Of a stretch of 22,856 bases of DNA, positions 14,302-21,583 are shown piece by piece (positions within the stretch are counted from its first letter, which is position 1; each line of letters starts with the position of its first letter). The stretch is from NCBI GenBank assembly GCA_039927975.1, contig JBDSTZ010000398.1:1-22856 (forward strand), in the 5' to 3' direction. Position numbers and translations under genes: made by a program. The stretch comes from JBDSTZ01 sp039927975. GTDB lineage: Bacteria; Pseudomonadota; Gammaproteobacteria; Burkholderiales; Burkholderiaceae_D. The notes below the pieces were generated by a model. It saw nothing but the letters and a program-made list of their open reading frames with translations, ran no database searches and was not told where the DNA came from.

Positions 14302-15261
14302 TTATGGTGCGGCGGCGGTTGCCAGGCGCTGTTGCAACTGCGCGGGGCTGATCGCCACGCCGTCTTCCAGCAGGGCGCCAATGGCCAGCATGCGGCCGTC
14401 GCCGCATACGCCAAAGATGTGATTATCCACTACAGCCAAGCCCGGAGGCAAACTTGTGCTCGGTTCGCGATATAACCTTGCTCGTTCGATAACATAGGTG
14501 TGGCCGTTCAATTCGGTGAAGGCGCCGGGGTAGGGCGGCGCCACCGCGCGGTGCAGATTGTAGACCTGGCTGGCCGGCTGCGACCAGTCGATGCGGCCGT
14601 CCTCCGGCTTGCGTCCGCCGAAGTAGCCGCCCTGGCTCAGGTCGTTGGGGCGGCGCGCCGCGCTGCCGTCCAGCAGGGCCGGCAGCACCTGCCACAGGGC
14701 TTGCTCGGCCGCCACGGTGACCTTGCCGAACACTTCAAAGGCGGTGTCGTCGGGCAGGATTGGCACCGCGCTCTGGGCGACGATGGCGCCGGCGTCCGGC
14801 TTGACCGTCATTTCGTGCAGGGTGGCGCCGGTTTCAAGCGCGCCGTGCAGCACCGCCCAGTTGACCGGCGCGCGGCCGCGAAACTGCGGCAGCAGCGAGC
14901 CGTGCATATTGAAGGCCGGCGCGATCGCCAGCAGTTCGGCCGGCAGCATGTGGCGGTAGTAAAAGCTGAACATCAGGTCGGGACGGGCCGCGGCGACGCG
15001 TGCGGCCAGCTCCGGCGACTTCGCGTCGGCCGGCGTTAGGTAGGGGATGCCCTCGGCCTCGCACAGCGAAATGACCGATTCGAACCAGATGTTTTCGGTG
15101 GCGCTGTCCTCGTGGGTGAGCACCAGGGCGATGTCGACGCCGCCGGCCAGCAGCACCTTGAGGCAGCGCACCCCGACGTTGTGATAGGCGAAAACGACCG
15201 CCCGCTTGCCGGTCGTCGCCGCCAGTCCCGTCGACAGTCCCGTCGCCACTGCCGCCGTCAT
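14302..15261 (-). CDS. UDP-L-Ara4N formyltransferase (ArnA N-terminal domain as a separate protein)
   Basis: The 319-residue protein matches the ArnA formyltransferase domain, which formylates UDP-L-Ara4N with 10-formyl-tetrahydrofolate. After an 18-residue Ala/Thr-rich lead come KRAVVFAYHNVGVRCLKVLL and the active-site segment FNMHGSLLPQFRGRAPVNW (Asn118, His120). Asp156 follows in VKPDAGAIVAQ, completing the catalytic Asn-His-Asp triad. A methionyl-tRNA formyltransferase is less likely given YYRHMLP, the arn setting and similarity to ArnA. The ATG overlaps the arnC stop by four bases (ATGA, 15258-15261), implying translational coupling. Confidence 0.92.
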   Translation of the reverse strand: MTAAVATGLSTGLAATTGKRAVVFAYHNVGVRCLKVLLAGGVDIALVLTHEDSATENIWFESVISLCEAEGIPYLTPADAKSPELAARVAAARPDLMFSFYYRHMLPAELLAIAPAFNMHGSLLPQFRGRAPVNWAVLHGALETGATLHEMTVKPDAGAIVAQSAVPILPDDTAFEVFGKVTVAAEQALWQVLPALLDGSAARRPNDLSQGGYFGGRKPEDGRIDWSQPASQVYNLHRAVAPPYPGAFTELNGHTYVIERARLYREPSTSLPPGLAVVDNHIFGVCGDGRMLAIGALLEDGVAISPAQLQQRLATAAAP

Positions 15262-16259
15262 CGGCCCACCTGGCGTTTTTCGATGGCGCGGTCGAGCGCC
15301 TCGTCCTTGCCCGGGGTGTGCTGCAAGATGGTCTGCACCACGTAGCGCGGCCGCGCCCGCACTTGCTGGAAGATGCGGCCGACGTACTCGCCCACCAGGC
15401 CGATGCCGAACAGGATCACGCCCATGAAGAAGAAGGCGATGGCGAACAGGGTGAACACGCCCTCGGCCTCGGCGCCGATGAAGAAGCGGCGAAACAGCAG
15501 CACCAGCACCAGCAGCGCCGACAGCGCCGAGAGCATCATGCCGAGCATCGAAAATATCTGCAGCGGCACCAGCGAGAAGCCGGTCACCAGGTCGAAGTTC
15601 AGGCGGATCAGGCTATACAGCGAATACTTCGATTCGCCGGCCGCGCGTTCCTCGTGCTCGACGATGATCTCGGTCGGCTTGCGCGAGAATTTATAGGCCA
15701 GCGCCGGCACGAAGGTGTTCACCTCGCCGCACTGGTTGACCAGGTCGATCACGTTGCGGCCGTAGGCGCGCAGCATATTGCCCTGGTCGGTGATCTTGAT
15801 GCTGGTGATCTTCTCGCGCAGACGGTTCATGGCTTTCGAGGCGATCGTGCGCCAGGCCGAATCCTGGCGCTTGCGGCGGATCGAGCCCACGTAGTCGAAG
15901 CCTTCGCGCATCTTGGCGACCAGCTTGTGGATTTCCTCGGGCGGGTTTTGCAGGTCGGCGTCGAGCGTGACGACGATGTCGCCGCGGGTGGCCTCGAAGC
16001 CGGCCAGGATCGCCATGTGCTGGCCGTAGTTACCGTTGAAGAGCACCACGCGGGTGACGTCCGGGCGGGTGCGGAACTGCTCGGCCAGGATCGACACCGA
16101 GCTGTCGCGGCTGCCGTCGTTGACGAACACGATCTCGTAGGCGATGCCCATCTTGTCGAGCGCCGGGTACAGGCGGGCGAACAGCGCGGCCAGGCCGGCT
16201 TCCTCGTTGTAGATCGGGATGACGACCGACAGTTCGGGCTTGATGGCGGTGACGCTCAT
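15258..16259 (-). CDS. arnC: Undecaprenyl-phosphate 4-deoxy-4-formamido-L-arabinose transferase (ArnC)
   Basis: ArnC transfers L-Ara4FN from UDP to undecaprenyl phosphate at the inner membrane. The 333-residue protein is a family 2 (GT-A) glycosyltransferase: LSVVIPIYNEE (10-20), FVNDGSRDSS (45-54) and the metal-binding VTLDADLQNPPEEI (DxD at 100-102). Two C-terminal membrane helices follow (about 233-257 and 268-292), a dolichol-phosphate-mannose-synthase-like layout. The start at 16259 overlaps the arnB stop as ATGA (16256-16259). A longer frame extends upstream, but it runs antiparallel in phase through arnB and is rejected. The specific substrate is inferred from the operon. Confidence 0.92.
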   Translation of the reverse strand: MSVTAIKPELSVVIPIYNEEAGLAALFARLYPALDKMGIAYEIVFVNDGSRDSSVSILAEQFRTRPDVTRVVLFNGNYGQHMAILAGFEATRGDIVVTLDADLQNPPEEIHKLVAKMREGFDYVGSIRRKRQDSAWRTIASKAMNRLREKITSIKITDQGNMLRAYGRNVIDLVNQCGEVNTFVPALAYKFSRKPTEIIVEHEERAAGESKYSLYSLIRLNFDLVTGFSLVPLQIFSMLGMMLSALSALLVLVLLFRRFFIGAEAEGVFTLFAIAFFFMGVILFGIGLVGEYVGRIFQQVRARPRYVVQTILQHTPGKDEALDRAIEKRQVGR

Positions 16260-17398
16260 TTCGCCAGCACCTGTTTGACCGCCGCCACCACGCGCGCGAC
16301 GTCGTCGGTCGTCATGGCGTAGAACAGCGGCAGGGTGACCGTCAGGCGGCCGATTTTTTCCGAGATGGGGAACATGCCTTCCTTGAAGCCGCGTTCGCGG
16401 TACAGGGTAAACAAATGGATCGCCGCGTAGTGGAAGCCGGTGCCGATATTGAACTCGGCCTTCAGGCGCGTCATGAAGTCGGCGCGGGTGGTGGGGCCGC
16501 GGTCGGGCAGGATGATCTGGAACAGGTGCCAGTTCGAGGTGTCGAACGCCGCCAACGGCAGCTGGGCCCCGGTCTGCGCCTCGAAGTCCGGCCCGAACGC
16601 GTCGAAATAGCACTCGGCCAGACGGCGCCGGTGGGCGTTGACGGCGTCGATGGTTTTCAGTTGGCCCAGGCCGATCGCGGCGGCGATGTCGGTCATATTG
16701 TATTTACCGCCCAGCACATCGACGTCGATCTGGTCGACCCCGCCACGGGTGACGCCCTGCAAGCGGTATTTTTCGGCCAGCGCGGCTTCCTCCGGCGTGT
16801 TCATGACCAGGCAGCCGCCTTCGCCGGTGGTCAGGTTCTTGTTGACCTGGAAGCTGAACGAGACGAAGTCGCCAAAGGCGCCGATGCGCTTGCCCTTCCA
16901 GGTCGAGCCGAAGGCCTGGGCCGCGTCCTCGACCACTCGCAGCTGGTGCTTGTCGGCGATCGCGTACAGCCGGTCCATGTCGACCGGCAGGCCGGCCAGG
17001 TAGACCGGGATGATGGCGCGGGTGCGCGGCGTGATGGCCGCTTCCAGCTTGTCGAGGTCGATATTGCGGGTGGCCGGATCGATGTCGGCGAACACCGGGG
17101 TGGCGCCGACCGCGAGGATGACGTTGGCGGTGGCGACCCAGGAGATCGGCGTGGTGATCACTTCGTCGCCAGGGCCAATGCCGGCGATGCGCAGGGCGAT
17201 CTCCATGGTGCAGGTGCCGGAATTGAAGCAGCGCACCGGGCGCCCGCCGAAGTATTCCGACAGCGCTTGCTCGAAGGCGCCCGCCTTGGGGCCGCCATTG
17301 GTCAGCCAGCCGGAGCGCAGCACTTCGCCGACGGCGGCGATGGTGTCCTCGTCGATGCTTGGCTTGGAAAACGGCAAAAAGGGCAGGGCAGCAGTCAT
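16256..17398 (-). CDS. arnB: UDP-4-amino-4-deoxy-L-arabinose aminotransferase (ArnB)
   Basis: ArnB is a PLP enzyme converting UDP-4-keto-pentose to UDP-L-Ara4N with glutamate. The 380-residue protein belongs to the DegT/DnrJ/EryC1 sugar aminotransferase group: LPFSKPSIDEDTI start, SGTCTMEIALRIAGIGPGDE (60-79), EDAAQAFGS (157-165). The PLP lysine is Lys187 in SFSFQVNKNLTTGEGG. The phrase LPFSKPSI is close to that of known ArnB. It is preceded by a 155-bp gap and followed by arnC with an ATGA overlap, so it starts the biosynthetic half of the operon. WecE or PseC-like activity is possible in principle but not in this context. Confidence 0.92.
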   Translation of the reverse strand: MTAALPFLPFSKPSIDEDTIAAVGEVLRSGWLTNGGPKAGAFEQALSEYFGGRPVRCFNSGTCTMEIALRIAGIGPGDEVITTPISWVATANVILAVGATPVFADIDPATRNIDLDKLEAAITPRTRAIIPVYLAGLPVDMDRLYAIADKHQLRVVEDAAQAFGSTWKGKRIGAFGDFVSFSFQVNKNLTTGEGGCLVMNTPEEAALAEKYRLQGVTRGGVDQIDVDVLGGKYNMTDIAAAIGLGQLKTIDAVNAHRRRLAECYFDAFGPDFEAQTGAQLPLAAFDTSNWHLFQIILPDRGPTTRADFMTRLKAEFNIGTGFHYAAIHLFTLYRERGFKEGMFPISEKIGRLTVTLPLFYAMTTDDVARVVAAVKQVLAK

Positions 17399-17553
17399 TG
17401 GTTTCTCGTTAGTAATTATTTTGCGGCGCGTGGGCGGTGCGTACCGGGACCGCCGGGCCGCGCGCGATGGTATGGCGGCCTGGCGTCAGCGCGGGCACGC
17501 CGGCGCGAACGCCGGCCCACAGCGGACCAGCGCATATTTTATCAGCCTTACAA
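17399..17553 (-). other. Intergenic gap inside the arn run, with a strong hairpin
   Basis: This is the only long gap among the arn genes. It contains a perfect 7-bp hairpin at 17499-17516 (GCCGGCG/CGCCGGC, loop TTCG on the minus strand) without a following T tract. AT-rich patches lie on both sides (about 17405-17422 and 17533-17545). I found no convincing -35/-10 pair and no clear PmrA box. It could hold a second promoter for arnB onward or an mRNA processing/stability element. Confidence 0.4.
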
Positions 17554-17928
17554 TCAAGTCCGCGCCAACAAGACCACGCCGACCATGATGACGGCGATGG
17601 CCAGCATGCGCTGGGGCGAGACGATTTCCCCCAGGAATATCCAGGCGCCGAAGGCGCTGACCACGTAGCCGAGCGAGAGCATCGGGTAGGCGATCGTCAC
17701 GTCGGTGCGCGACAGGCCGATGATCCACACCACCAGCGAGACGGCGTAGCAGGCCAGGCCGGCCAGGATCGGCAGCTGGGTCGCCACCTTGATCCCGGTG
17801 GCGAACCAGTTGTCGGCGGTCAGGTGGATCGCCCCGCCCATGGCGTTGGTGCCGGCCTTGAGCAGCAGCTGGGCGGCGGCATTGAGCAGCACGCCGGTAA
17901 TGATGAAAGCGAAGGTCGATAGATTCAT
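17554..17928 (-). CDS. arnE: Small EamA/SMR-type membrane protein, ArnE-like flippase subunit
   Basis: The 124-residue protein has four predicted membrane helices (about 3-23, 49-71, 77-99, 105-122) in SMR/EamA half-size layout. It includes SLVVWIIGLSRTDVTIAYP, Glu101 in FLGEIVSPQ, and LLLKAG in the first segment, as in ArnE/ArnF. ArnE and ArnF together are proposed to flip undecaprenyl-phosphate-L-Ara4N to the periplasmic side. Only one such gene is present, so it may act as a homodimer, or its partner is elsewhere. The ATG overlaps the arnT stop (ATGA, 17925-17928). A longer frame to 18072 is rejected because it lies inside arnT. Confidence 0.82.
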   Translation of the reverse strand: MNLSTFAFIITGVLLNAAAQLLLKAGTNAMGGAIHLTADNWFATGIKVATQLPILAGLACYAVSLVVWIIGLSRTDVTIAYPMLSLGYVVSAFGAWIFLGEIVSPQRMLAIAVIMVGVVLLART

Positions 17929-19628
17929 GGGGCGGGGTCGTTGGCGATCACGGTGCGGCGCGCGTCCTGCGCGATCAGCCGCATCGGCACGCCTTGTTGT
18001 TGGAGGTTCTGGTAGATCTCGGGGCTGACGATGGCGATGTCGCGCACGCCGGCGCCGGCGTCGCGCCGCCACTGGTCGACAAACGCCGCCACGGTGGGGA
18101 TGCCCAGTTCCGGCTGCTGTTGCAGGCCGAAGGAAAATTCGTCGGTGTAGGCGACCAGCGTCACGGTGCGGCCCAGGTAGAAGGTGAGCGACTGTTCATA
18201 GGTGCCGACCGAGTAGATCCTGGTGTCGGGCTTGAGTTCAGCCTTGATCGGCTTGACGAACCCGATGCCGGCGCGCGCCGCGCCGTAAGGCTCGAAACCG
18301 GTCAGCAGCAGTTCGCTCATGCCGAAGCCGGCGATCGCCAGCACCACCACCGTCAGGTCGCGCTTCATCTGGCGCGCGTACAGCAGCGCCAGGGCGCCGC
18401 CGACCAGGCCGACGAAGCCGGCCGCCAGCACCCAGGGCTGGATCGCCTGCAGCAGCGCCAGCTCGCCCTCGTGGTGCTTGAGCTTGGTGATGAAGGGGAC
18501 GTAGGCCAGCAGCGCCGCGCCGATCGCGCTGGCCAGGCCGGCGGCGAACATGCGGGTGCGGCGGCTGCCATGTTCGAGGTTCACCGCGATCAACAGCGCC
18601 AGCGCCGGGAAGATCGGCAGGATATAGCCGGGCAGCTTGGAACTCGACTTGGTGAAGAAGGCAATAATGAACACCGCCCAGATCAGCAGCATCAGGCGCG
18701 GCCTGAAGCGGCCTTCTTCGCGCCGCGCGCCCATCGCCAGGCTCGATGGCAGCATGCCCAGCCAGGGCACGATGAAGGGCAGCAGGATCACCAGGAAGTA
18801 GTACCAGGCGCCTTCGCGGTGGTGGGTCTTGAGGAAGAAGCGGTCCCAGTGTTCGTGGATGAAGAAGAAGTGCGGCTGCTCCGGATTGGCCTGCGCCACC
18901 AGCACGAACCAGGGCACGGCGATGGCGGCGAACAGCAGCAGGCCCTTGACCAGGTGCAGGCGGGCCCACAGCGCCCAGTCGCGCGTGAAGAGGGTGTAGA
19001 GCACCAGCACGGCGCCCGGCAGCACCAGGCCGATCAGGCCCTTGGACAGCACCGCCAGCGCCATGCCGGCCCAGCACACCAGCATCCAGTTGCGCTGTTC
19101 GGCGGCCGGCGCGCCGTCGCGCTGGCCCAGCAGCAGGCCGCACAGGGCGATCGTCATCATGCCCGACAAGCCCATGTCGAGCGAATCGATCTGGCCGCAA
19201 GCGACCCAGTAGAAGGAAGAGCCGAGCACCAGCGCAGCGTACAGGCCGGCGCGCCGGCCGAACACCTTGGCGCCGGTGTAGCCGGTCAGGATCACGCCGC
19301 CCAGGCCGCACAGGCCGGTCCACAGGCGCGCCTGCCACTCGCCGACGCCGAACACGGCGAACGAGAGTGCGTTCATCCAGGTCTGCAGGGGCGGCTTCTC
19401 GAAGTATTTGATGCCGTTCAGGCGGGTGGTGATCCAGTCGCCGCTGGCGAACATCTCGCGCGCCATCTCGGCGTAGCGGCCCTCGTCGGGCGGCACCAGG
19501 GTGCGTACGCCCAGCATGCACAGCCAGACAATGGCGAACAGCGCCAGCAGCGTCCAGACGAACCGGGGCGACTCGTGCAGGTCGTTCAGGTGCAGCGCGG
19601 CGCCGTCGACGTCCTGGCGCTGGCTCAT
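17925..19628 (-). CDS. arnT: Lipid A 4-amino-4-deoxy-L-arabinosyltransferase, ArnT family
   Basis: ArnT moves L-Ara4N from undecaprenyl phosphate to lipid A phosphates in the periplasm, lowering the negative charge of the outer membrane. The 567-residue GT-C (PMT-type) protein has a TM1 at about 24-43, then VPPDEGRYAEMAREM (catalytic-type acidic Asp48/Glu49) in the first periplasmic loop and YFEKPPLQTWMNALSF. Many membrane helices follow, with a soluble C-terminal part (about 450-567). Length fits ArnT (about 550). It begins with an ATGA overlap with the Mth938 gene (19625-19628). Other PMT-family sugar transferases look similar, but the arn neighbours support this role. Confidence 0.87.
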   Translation of the reverse strand: MSQRQDVDGAALHLNDLHESPRFVWTLLALFAIVWLCMLGVRTLVPPDEGRYAEMAREMFASGDWITTRLNGIKYFEKPPLQTWMNALSFAVFGVGEWQARLWTGLCGLGGVILTGYTGAKVFGRRAGLYAALVLGSSFYWVACGQIDSLDMGLSGMMTIALCGLLLGQRDGAPAAEQRNWMLVCWAGMALAVLSKGLIGLVLPGAVLVLYTLFTRDWALWARLHLVKGLLLFAAIAVPWFVLVAQANPEQPHFFFIHEHWDRFFLKTHHREGAWYYFLVILLPFIVPWLGMLPSSLAMGARREEGRFRPRLMLLIWAVFIIAFFTKSSSKLPGYILPIFPALALLIAVNLEHGSRRTRMFAAGLASAIGAALLAYVPFITKLKHHEGELALLQAIQPWVLAAGFVGLVGGALALLYARQMKRDLTVVVLAIAGFGMSELLLTGFEPYGAARAGIGFVKPIKAELKPDTRIYSVGTYEQSLTFYLGRTVTLVAYTDEFSFGLQQQPELGIPTVAAFVDQWRRDAGAGVRDIAIVSPEIYQNLQQQGVPMRLIAQDARRTVIANDPAP

Positions 19629-20008
19629 GCCGCGCCCGCGCCGAGGATCAGCGCCAGGGTGACCTTGCGGCCTTCGCCCATCAGGATGTTGTAGGTGCGG
19701 CAGGCCGCCTTGTTGTCCATGCATTCGACGCCGACCCGGCGCGCCGACAGGGCGGTGAGCAGGCGCGGGTGGACGAAACGCTGGCGCTCGCCGGTGCCGA
19801 GGATGACGACGTCGGGCAGGTCTTGCTCGATCAGGGCGAAATGCTCGGCGGTGAGCGCGTCGAAGCTGGGCACGTCCCACGGCCGCGGCGGCGTTTCTGG
19901 CATCACCAGCAGGCTGTAGTTGAAGCGCGCGGCGTTGATCTCGACGCCGGTGTCGTCGTAGCCGGTCACGGTCTGGTATTGTTGGGTTGGGCTGGAATGG
20001 AGCTTCAT
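19625..20008 (-). CDS. Mth938-like domain (DUF498) protein
   Basis: The 127-residue protein is a stand-alone Mth938/DUF498 domain, related to the mitochondrial complex I assembly factor NDUFAF3; the bacterial role is unknown. It is probably a cytoplasmic alpha/beta protein. Visible family features are FNYSLLVMPE (29-38), DVVILGTGERQRFVHP and the end VECMDNKAACRTYNILMGEG, LALILGAGAA. The ATG at 20008 is chosen because the upstream extension is low-complexity; no strong ribosome-binding site is seen. It overlaps arnT by ATGA and heads the whole minus-strand run. It is divergent from alaA across about 300 bp, and may be linked to alaA by ancestry rather than function. Confidence 0.85.
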   Translation of the reverse strand: MKLHSSPTQQYQTVTGYDDTGVEINAARFNYSLLVMPETPPRPWDVPSFDALTAEHFALIEQDLPDVVILGTGERQRFVHPRLLTALSARRVGVECMDNKAACRTYNILMGEGRKVTLALILGAGAA

Positions 20009-20306
20009 GGCAGTCGGAACACGCGAATGGCGCTGGTCATTGTGGTGGGAGCGGGCGTTAGCATGCCACAAACGGGGGTAAATCGCGAGCCATTGGCAAG
20101 CCTGCGGCCCGCGCACGGCGCCGCCGGCACCGTCCTGATCGGACGAATCGACCGTCATTGCGCCTCAAAAGAGGGCGAACGGCGTCGTTTTAGCCGTGTT
20201 CCGCCCCAATTTGGACATGCTGCCGGTTGATTAATTCGGGCGCTTTCGGCAGAATGGTTATTTTTCGCACTGCAACATACACGCGCGCCTTGGACAGGGA
20301 ATAATT
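20009..20306. other. Divergent intergenic region between the Mth938 gene and alaA
   Basis: This 298-bp stretch must carry the promoters for both directions. Visible are the candidate alaA promoter (20227-20255) and a small hairpin CCTC-AAAA-GAGG at about 20163-20174 without a T tract. I could not identify a convincing minus-strand promoter, a PmrA box or a gene in it. Confidence 0.5.
20227..20255 (+). promoter_or_regulatory. Candidate alaA promoter (TTGATT, 17 bp, CAGAAT)
   Basis: TTGATT (20227-20232) and CAGAAT (20250-20255) are separated by 17 bp, each matching sigma70 consensus at four of six positions. The predicted start is near 20262, giving a leader of about 45 nt to the TTG start codon. 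Confidence 0.45.
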
Positions 20307-21536
20307 TTGCGACCGATTTTAAAATCGAACAAGCTCGACGACGTCTGCTATGAAATTCGCGGACCGGCCATGGAGCGTGCCCGTCAGATGGAAGAGGACG
20401 GCCACAAGATCATCAAGCTCAACATCGGCAACCTGGCGGTGTTCGGCTTCGATCCGCCCGACGAGATCGTGCACGACATGATCCGCAATATGCACGGCGC
20501 GGCCGGCTACACCGATTCGAAAGGCATGTTCGCGCCGCGCAAGGCGATCATGCACTACACCCAGGAAAAGCAGATCGCCGGTGTCAAGATCGACGATATC
20601 TACTTGGGCAACGGCGCCTCCGAACTGATCGTGATGGCCATGAACGGCCTGCTCAACAACGGCGACGAAGTGCTGGTGCCGGCGCCCGACTATCCGCTGT
20701 GGACCGCCGCCGTCAGTCTGTCGGGCGGCAATCCGGTGCACTACGTCTGCGACGAGCAGGCCGGCTGGATGCCCGACATCGACGACATGCGCCGCAAGAT
20801 CACGCCGAACACCCGCGCCATCGTCGTCATCAACCCGAACAACCCGACCGGCGCGCTGTATTCGCGCGACGTGCTGCTCGAGATCGTCGAACTGGCGCGC
20901 CAGCACCAGCTGATCATCTACGCCGACGAGATCTACGACGAGACGCTCTACGACGGCAACGAGCACGAATCGATCGCCTCGCTGGCCGAGGACGTGCTGT
21001 TCGTGACCTTGAACGGCCTGTCGAAGAACTACCGCTCGTGCGGCTACCGCGCCGGCTGGATGGTGCTGTCGGGCGAGAAGCGCCACGCCAAGGACTACAT
21101 CGACGGCTTGAACATCCTCGCCTCGATGCGCCTGTGCGCCAACGCGCCGGGCCAGTTCGCGATCCAGACCGCGCTGGGCGGCCACCAGAGCATCGCCGAA
21201 CTGGTGGCGCCGGGCGGCCGGCTGGCGCGCCAGCGCGACCTGGCGCACAAGCTGCTGACCGAGATCCCGGGCGTCACCTGCGTCAAGCCGAAGGCGGCGC
21301 TGTACATGTTCCCGAAACTCGATCCGCAGATGTATCCGATCGCCGACGACCAGCAGTTCGCGCTCGAACTGCTGTCGGAAGAGAAGGTGCTGATCGTGCA
21401 GGGCACGGGCTTCAACTGGAGCGCGCCGGACCACTTCCGGCTGGTGTTCCTGCCCAATACCGACGACCTGACCGATGCGTGCGGACGCATCGCGCGCTTC
21501 CTCGACGGCTACCGCCGGCGCCACGGGCGCGGATGA
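20307..21536 (+). CDS. alaA: Alanine-synthesising aminotransferase (AlaA-like)
   Basis: This PLP fold-type I aminotransferase is close to E. coli AlaA, which makes alanine from pyruvate and glutamate. The 409-residue protein shows KLDDVCYEIRGP (9-20), LGNGASELIVMAMNGLL (100-116), PAPDYPLWTAAVSLSGG, INPNNPTGALYS (175-186), YADEIYDETLYDG and the PLP lysine Lys240 in NGLSKNYRSCGYRAGWM. The start is TTG at 20307, with AGGGA (20296-20300) 6 nt upstream. The E. coli N-terminus (SPIEKSSKL) aligns with RPILKSNKL right at this codon, whereas the next ATG would remove conserved residues. hom follows after 47 bp, suggesting one operon. Confidence 0.93.
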   Translation: MRPILKSNKLDDVCYEIRGPAMERARQMEEDGHKIIKLNIGNLAVFGFDPPDEIVHDMIRNMHGAAGYTDSKGMFAPRKAIMHYTQEKQIAGVKIDDIYLGNGASELIVMAMNGLLNNGDEVLVPAPDYPLWTAAVSLSGGNPVHYVCDEQAGWMPDIDDMRRKITPNTRAIVVINPNNPTGALYSRDVLLEIVELARQHQLIIYADEIYDETLYDGNEHESIASLAEDVLFVTLNGLSKNYRSCGYRAGWMVLSGEKRHAKDYIDGLNILASMRLCANAPGQFAIQTALGGHQSIAELVAPGGRLARQRDLAHKLLTEIPGVTCVKPKAALYMFPKLDPQMYPIADDQQFALELLSEEKVLIVQGTGFNWSAPDHFRLVFLPNTDDLTDACGRIARFLDGYRRRHGRG

Positions 21537-21583
21537 CCCAACCCGTTTTAGTGTAAAGAACAGAACAGCGAAGAACCAAGAAA

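Noticed and set aside
17399..17430. PmrA-type operator upstream of arnB
   Set aside because: AT-rich words are present but I could not find the paired half-sites at the right spacing, so no operator is claimed.
17994..19694. 566-codon plus-strand frame across arnT
   Set aside because: Gln/His/Arg/Ala-rich shadow of arnT with no family resemblance.
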